NCBI GenBank assembly: GCA_003254925.1
Contig: QANZ01039462.1
Location: forward strand, 40,308-104,307
Reading direction: 5' to 3'
DNA from: Chamaecrista fasciculata
Lineage: Eukaryota > Streptophyta > Magnoliopsida > Fabales > Fabaceae
DNA length: 64,000 bases
The notes under the pieces were generated by a model. That model searched no databases and was not told where the DNA came from. It worked only from the letters and a program-made list of their open reading frames with translations. Numbering within the stretch: position 1 is the first letter of the stretch; each line of letters begins with the position of its first letter. Below, piece by piece: positions 60,076 to 64,000 of the stretch. A program made the translations under genes and the position numbers.

Positions 60076-60098
60076 CAAAAAAAATTGAGATTAGGATA

Positions 60099-61516
60099 TG
60101 ATCTGACCATATTTCATCATATATTTTAGAGACATTTTAGGGCATTTTATATTCATTTGGGATTCAATTGCATGCCTTTATGTCCCTTTATGATAAAATA
60201 TGATGCCTTGAAGTTTGATGATTATTTGGACTATTTTGTGAGCAATTGTGTCGTTTTCTCGGGTTTAATCTTTATTACTTGATTGATCCTCTTTATCCAG
60301 AGAATTCACTTAGTTTCTCGATGTTCTTGATAGGTTTTAATGAGGTCCAAAGTGCTGCATTGCTTCGAGGAAGGCTCAAGGATGTTTGGAGACGAGTCAG
60401 GGACCAAACTGAAAACGAATTCAAGTTGCTGAAACAACCGCCGCCGGAACCGCCGCCATGCATGTCCGCGGCTGGTTTCTCTGGAAAACCCGCCGCCGGA
60501 ACCGCCGCCATGCACAGCCGCGGCGGGTCCGCGGCGGGTTCGCGATAATTTGTAATTAAGTAGGCCCAAGCCCGATTTTGATGATTCTGACCTAGATTTC
60601 TTTGGAATGAGCCGAAATTTACATATATGAGAGGCTTTTAGGTCATTTAAATGAGGGGGAACCCTAGAGACACACTTGACACCATCTCCTTCATCCCCTC
60701 TTCTCTCCCACCTTCATCCATGGCTATTTTGGAGGCTAGGAGGCTTGTTGAAGCCGAATCTCTCTCCATGAGCAGTTAGATTCCACACCCATAAGAGGAT
60801 TGGAGGAGGCCCGAGCTTGGTTCTACACTTAGGGAGTTTTACTTTACTCTTTTCATCGTTTTATATTAGGGTTTGAGTTTTTCTTGGTTAGAGAACTTGT
60901 AATTCTGATATTGATTATGAATTTGAGATTGGATTTTGGATTCTGATATGTATTGATTATTCTTGTCTTGATTATGATCCGTTCGGATACGTTGTAGTTG
61001 GTTTGACTAATAATTGGGATAAGTTTCTCTTTGATAACTTAGTCTGAGTTATAGAGTTGCCTGAATTCTTGATTTTATCTCGCCATTAGCTTCATTGAAG
61101 TGATTATCTTGGTTATGTTTATAATTGAGTTAATTGCTATGTTTAACGGTAGTGGACAACTTTAGTAAATGGTTTGTGAAGTAATTACTCCGATCTTTAT
61201 AAGCTAGGAAGGCCGAATTCAATTCCTCTGTTGGGTGTTTCCATCAATAAGTGTCTTATCTATCTTTATCGCTTTTGTTTATCTTTTGCTTATTAATCAA
61301 AAACCCCAAAAATATTATTGCTTTATTTAATTATTGTTTTAGGTCTTAGTCAAACAATCAAAGAACAAATTTTCTTCGCTTTTACCCGATTGGTGATAAC
61401 TTGGTATCGTTTACAATTAAACCTTGCACAAAAGTTCCTCGAGAGATCGACTCGGATTGCACCACTATAGTACATTAATTCCGGTATTTTTGGCCACCTA
61501 ACGACGGGTGCGGTCA
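60099..61516 (+). repeat. Putative 5' LTR of the right-edge element (about 1418 bp)
   Basis: The 3' boundary is set by GGTGCGGTCA three bases before the primer site. The 5' boundary TGATCTGACC is inferred from the TG...CA rule and the AT-rich start. It contains a GC-rich block with CCGCCGCCGGAACCGCCGCC duplicated (60438-60546). Confidence 0.6.
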
Positions 61517-61519
61517 AAT

Positions 61520-61537
61520 TGGCGCCGTTGCCGGGGA
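61520..61537 (+). other. Primer-binding site (tRNA-Asp type)
   Basis: TGGCGCCGTTGCCGGGGA matches the remembered tRNA-Asp primer site common in plant Athila-type LTR elements. Confidence 0.85.
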
Positions 61538-61774
61538 ACTTTTCCCAAAGTTTAACGGTAGATTTTGCCAAGTTTTTACGAATTGGGTTTTCCTTTGTCG
61601 TGTCTTAGGGAGTCAATTTTTGTTTTTGTTTGTTTTTTTTCGTATTTTCTTTAGTGTTTAGTGAGTCTTTAATTTGTTTTAACTTGTTTAGAACCATTCC
61701 CCTTAAAGTTTTGTTTCAAAGAATTGCTTGGGAACTCACTTTCTGGACTATTTTTGCTAATTTTCGCTGTGCAG

Positions 61775-61900
61775 GAAAACCCGCCGCCAACCTGCCGTGG
61801 GAGTGTGCCCGCGGCTGTTCCGTGGCTGTTTTTCCAGTGCAAACCGCCGCCAACCCGCCGTGGGAGTGTGTCGTGGCTGTGTCGCGGCTGTTTTTCTAGA
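61775..61900. repeat. GC-rich tandem repeat in the element leader
   Basis: Two copies of about 64 bp, with CCGCCGCCAAC, CCGCCGTGGGAGTGTG and CGGCTGTTTTTC, start at about 61790 and 61853. The phrase GGAAAACCCGCCGCC also occurs in the LTR at about 60483. Confidence 0.8.
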
Positions 61901-62157
61901 CTAAGCGAATTTCTTTCCTCTTGCTCTTTTCTCTTGCCGGTTGCTTTGTGCATCAATTTTTCACATCTCTCTTGTTCTTTTGGTGTTAAAAATTAAGTGT
62001 TGCATGCTTAGGAAGTTTAAGGAACATCTAAATCTTTTGAATCCTAAGATTGAAAAAACTTGTAGGAAGCTAAGAAAAGAGAGAAGACTAAGGAATTTAA
62101 GTGAAGCTAACAATAGGTTTAAGAGGATATTTTCTAAGTTTTATTGCTTAAGTTTGA

Positions 62158-63570
62158 ATGGATAGAGGACATAATTCTCCTTATGACCCCTATAATTCTT
62201 ATAATTCCTTTTATGGGTCTTATGATTCTTCTCATGGGCAACCTTATTCTTCTTCCTTTCACAGGGACAATGGTTATCCGATGCAATATAGAGAGGTTCC
62301 ACCATGCCCGCCTAGACCACAATCACTTGATATGTTTGCTCTTCCTTGCTCATTTTGCAGGTGCCGTTTCCACTCGGCTAGTGATTGTTTCCATCTTAAT
62401 GGAGCTCTCCCAATTTCAAATCCACAATTGTTGGGGCATCATCAAGTGGGTAATCATTCTTCCAACACCAATTTTGGATGGAATTGTCAACAAAGTTTCG
62501 AAAGGGATGAAGGGTACAATTATGGAGCTCCCAATTATCAGTGGGAATCCCCAAGTCACTTTGAAAACCCCAACCCCCCATCCATGACAAATTCATTCCA
62601 ACCCTCACCAATGCCGAATGTTGATGATATTTCACAAGTCTTTGCGAATGGTATGGTGGAGATGAACTCACAGGTTGTTGAAATGCAACAGATGCTTGAG
62701 CGTTTAACTCAGGAATGTCAAGCTATGAGTGGAAGTTACTCAACTCTAGAGAAATCTGTGGAAGACCTCATGCTACCTCCTAAGCAACCAGTGGAATCCA
62801 CTCATTCTCAACTTGAGAGATTAGAGGAGCAACATCTACAAGATTTCATCTTAGAACCCGCACAAGGCTTGAGTGAGCAACAAGATATGGCTCATAAGCC
62901 ATCAATTGAGGAGGACAACGAAGATGAGGATGAAAGTATTGTTATTGATGATATGTCTTCTCTTGTCACCACTCCTTCACCTTCTTCTCTTAGTGATGAT
63001 CCGTTGTTCAACTTCATTAAATGCTTTGGTGAGTGTAATGATGATGAGCATTATGAACAAGTTGTTCAATGGCTTGTTATACAGACATTTGATGAAGCTG
63101 AAGTTGCTAAATCAAGAATGTACTTGGACGAACAAGAAGAAGAAGAAGAGCAACAATGTGTTGAGGAGACTTCTAGTATGCAAGATGAAATTGTGCTACA
63201 TGACTTTGACTCCCTTAGTTCGTTGCCCAAATCTTTGGAAACAGCTGAAGTTTCCACGGAATCCATGGTGTTGGCACCTAAAGAAGATAAAGAAGAATCA
63301 ACCTTAGCACTTCAATCTCCAGTGCTACAACAACTTGCTCCAAAAAGAGAAGAATTTCTAACTCCTCTTGTTATTGAATTTGTTATTCCTTTGCACACCT
63401 TTCATGTTTCTTATTGCATATATGATTATGTCTTTGTTTGCGGTATAGGTGTGGAGGAAGCAAGACTCGAGGAGCTTCGTACTCAGAGGGAGGGGAAGAC
63501 CCTGGGTTCCCTGCAGCGGAGACGCTTGCTACCCCTCTGGATTTTCAAACAGAATTTGAAGCCAGATTAA
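62158..63570 (+). CDS. CCHC zinc-knuckle, coiled-coil acidic protein in a non-autonomous LTR element
   Basis: A complete 470-codon ORF from ATG 62158. I do not recognise a standard gag domain. Residues 1-45 are rich in Tyr, Ser, Pro, Gly and His (HNSPYDPYNSYNSFYGSYDS). A canonical knuckle CSFCRCRFHSASDC spans residues 64-77 (C64, C67, H72, C77, CX2CX4HX4C). Residues about 155-210 have coiled-coil character (MVEMNSQVVEMQQMLERLTQ). Residues about 245-265 and 322-335 are very acidic (EEDNEDEDESIVIDD, DEQEEEEEQQ). The knuckle suggests nucleic-acid binding, perhaps a gag-like packaging function, but it sits near the N-terminus whereas gag knuckles are usually C-terminal. The frame is intact, which contrasts with every other retroelement ORF in the window. 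Confidence 0.7.
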   Translation: MDRGHNSPYDPYNSYNSFYGSYDSSHGQPYSSSFHRDNGYPMQYREVPPCPPRPQSLDMFALPCSFCRCRFHSASDCFHLNGALPISNPQLLGHHQVGNHSSNTNFGWNCQQSFERDEGYNYGAPNYQWESPSHFENPNPPSMTNSFQPSPMPNVDDISQVFANGMVEMNSQVVEMQQMLERLTQECQAMSGSYSTLEKSVEDLMLPPKQPVESTHSQLERLEEQHLQDFILEPAQGLSEQQDMAHKPSIEEDNEDEDESIVIDDMSSLVTTPSPSSLSDDPLFNFIKCFGECNDDEHYEQVVQWLVIQTFDEAEVAKSRMYLDEQEEEEEQQCVEETSSMQDEIVLHDFDSLSSLPKSLETAEVSTESMVLAPKEDKEESTLALQSPVLQQLAPKREEFLTPLVIEFVIPLHTFHVSYCIYDYVFVCGIGVEEARLEELRTQREGKTLGSLQRRRLLPLWIFKQNLKPD

Positions 63571-64000
63571 GCTTCAAGTTGTTTCTTTCCCTTCCTTATC
63601 TCTTATCTATTGTTTTGAATTAAAATGTGAGATAAGTGTAGGGGAGATGAGTAGATGTAGGTTTTGATTTTAGTTTTTGTTATTTTGTTTTGTTTTGTTT
63701 TGTTTTTTTTTTAGGATTTGGTGTGTTGAGAACCCCCTTGGTGATGTTTTGTGTTTGATTTACTTCAGTTTAGACCTGTTGGTTCTTACTCTTTTGATGA
63801 TATATTGTAGGTTCTCCTTTTGTTCCTGGGTTCTGCTTTCTGTGCAACTACTTGCTTCTTTTCTTCCCCTAGTTTTTATTTTGTAATGTTCTTGCATTGA
63901 GGACACTGCAAAGTTTAAAGTGTGGGGGAGTGTGAGTTCGTTCATATTGGTTTATTTTGTCTGATTTTAGCTGCTAGTTCCTTGACTGTGACATTTTTGA
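63571..64000 (+). other. Non-coding 3' part of the right-edge element
   Basis: Pyrimidine-rich stretches (TTTTGTTTTG repeats near 63680) followed by GAGGACACTGCAAAGTTTAA and AAAGTGTGGGGGAGTG, typical of the spacer before the 3' LTR in Athila-type elements. No ORF of interest is seen. Confidence 0.5.

Larger units (their letters stand above)
60099..64000 (+). mobile_element. LTR retroelement with tRNA-Asp-type primer site, continuing past the window
   Basis: Order: a putative 5' LTR (60099-61516), primer site (61520-61537), a GC-rich leader repeat and one 470-codon ORF. After a non-coding stretch comes a purine-rich AAAGTGTGGGGGAGTGTGAG (about 63918-63937) of the kind that occurs downstream of pol in Athila-type elements. 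No protease, reverse transcriptase or integrase reading frame is present in the visible part, so it is probably a non-autonomous element mobilised by an Athila-like partner. The 3' LTR would be beyond base 64000. Confidence 0.7.

Noticed and set aside
60246-60569. ORFs on both strands in the GC-rich LTR block
   Set aside because: They are low-complexity Pro/Ala/Gly products of the CCGCCGCC repeats inside the putative LTR.

Overview
This is a window of eudicot plant nuclear DNA. The evidence is AT-rich sequence, GT-AG introns, a 40S ribosomal protein gene with telo-box and site II promoter motifs, a plant-only DUF760 gene with a chloroplast transit peptide, a cellulose-synthase-like C gene, an Au-type SINE, and Ogre/Tat, Ty1-copia and tRNA-Asp-primed LTR retroelements. 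The species is not determined. No bacterial-type system, CRISPR array, rRNA gene or free-standing tRNA gene is visible.

Gene-bearing part (1-36.3 kb). The 3' eleven exons of an MHK/CDKF-4-type protein kinase (+, 1-6069, 5' end outside the window) are followed by a one-exon gene for an unrecognised 150-residue membrane protein (-, 7512-7964). Next come a two-exon DUF760 plastid protein of the UV-B-induced type (-, 10344-13020), a six-exon FKBP15-type ER prolyl isomerase (+, 17962-21327), a five-exon ribosomal protein eS8 gene (+, 23757-25854) and a five-exon CSLC6-like xyloglucan glucan synthase (-, 27764-36155). All exon sets were joined by reading splice sites, and each coding sum is a multiple of three. 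The genes have unrelated housekeeping or cell-wall roles and show no functional cluster. Gaps hold foldback elements with long inverted repeats, one with a perfect 9-bp target duplication of Mutator type. A SINE with an 18-bp target duplication lies in a CSLC intron.

Retroelement part (37.5-64 kb). A minus-strand Ogre/Tat-type Ty3/gypsy element starts with a 2.2-kb LTR (56538-58730), a tRNA-Arg-type primer site, an extra ORF1 upstream of gag, gag, protease and a G-patch-like segment. A probable intron then removes the protease stop codon, and the element ends inside the reverse transcriptase near 37530. Its gag is split by an 11.8-kb Ty1/copia element (40145-51942, 5-bp duplication GTTCC). 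The copia gag is in turn split by a reverse-oriented solo LTR of a sister subfamily (43861-46144, 5-bp duplication ATGAT). At the right edge a third LTR element (60099 onward) carries a tRNA-Asp-type primer site. Its only long ORF encodes an unusual 470-residue CCHC-knuckle, coiled-coil, acidic protein, and it runs off the window.

The most interesting items are this CCHC ORF in an apparently non-autonomous element, the three-level dated nest, the Ogre intron whose donor contains the protease stop, and a foldback family with copies on both sides of the eS8 gene. All retroelement proteins except the CCHC ORF are visibly broken.
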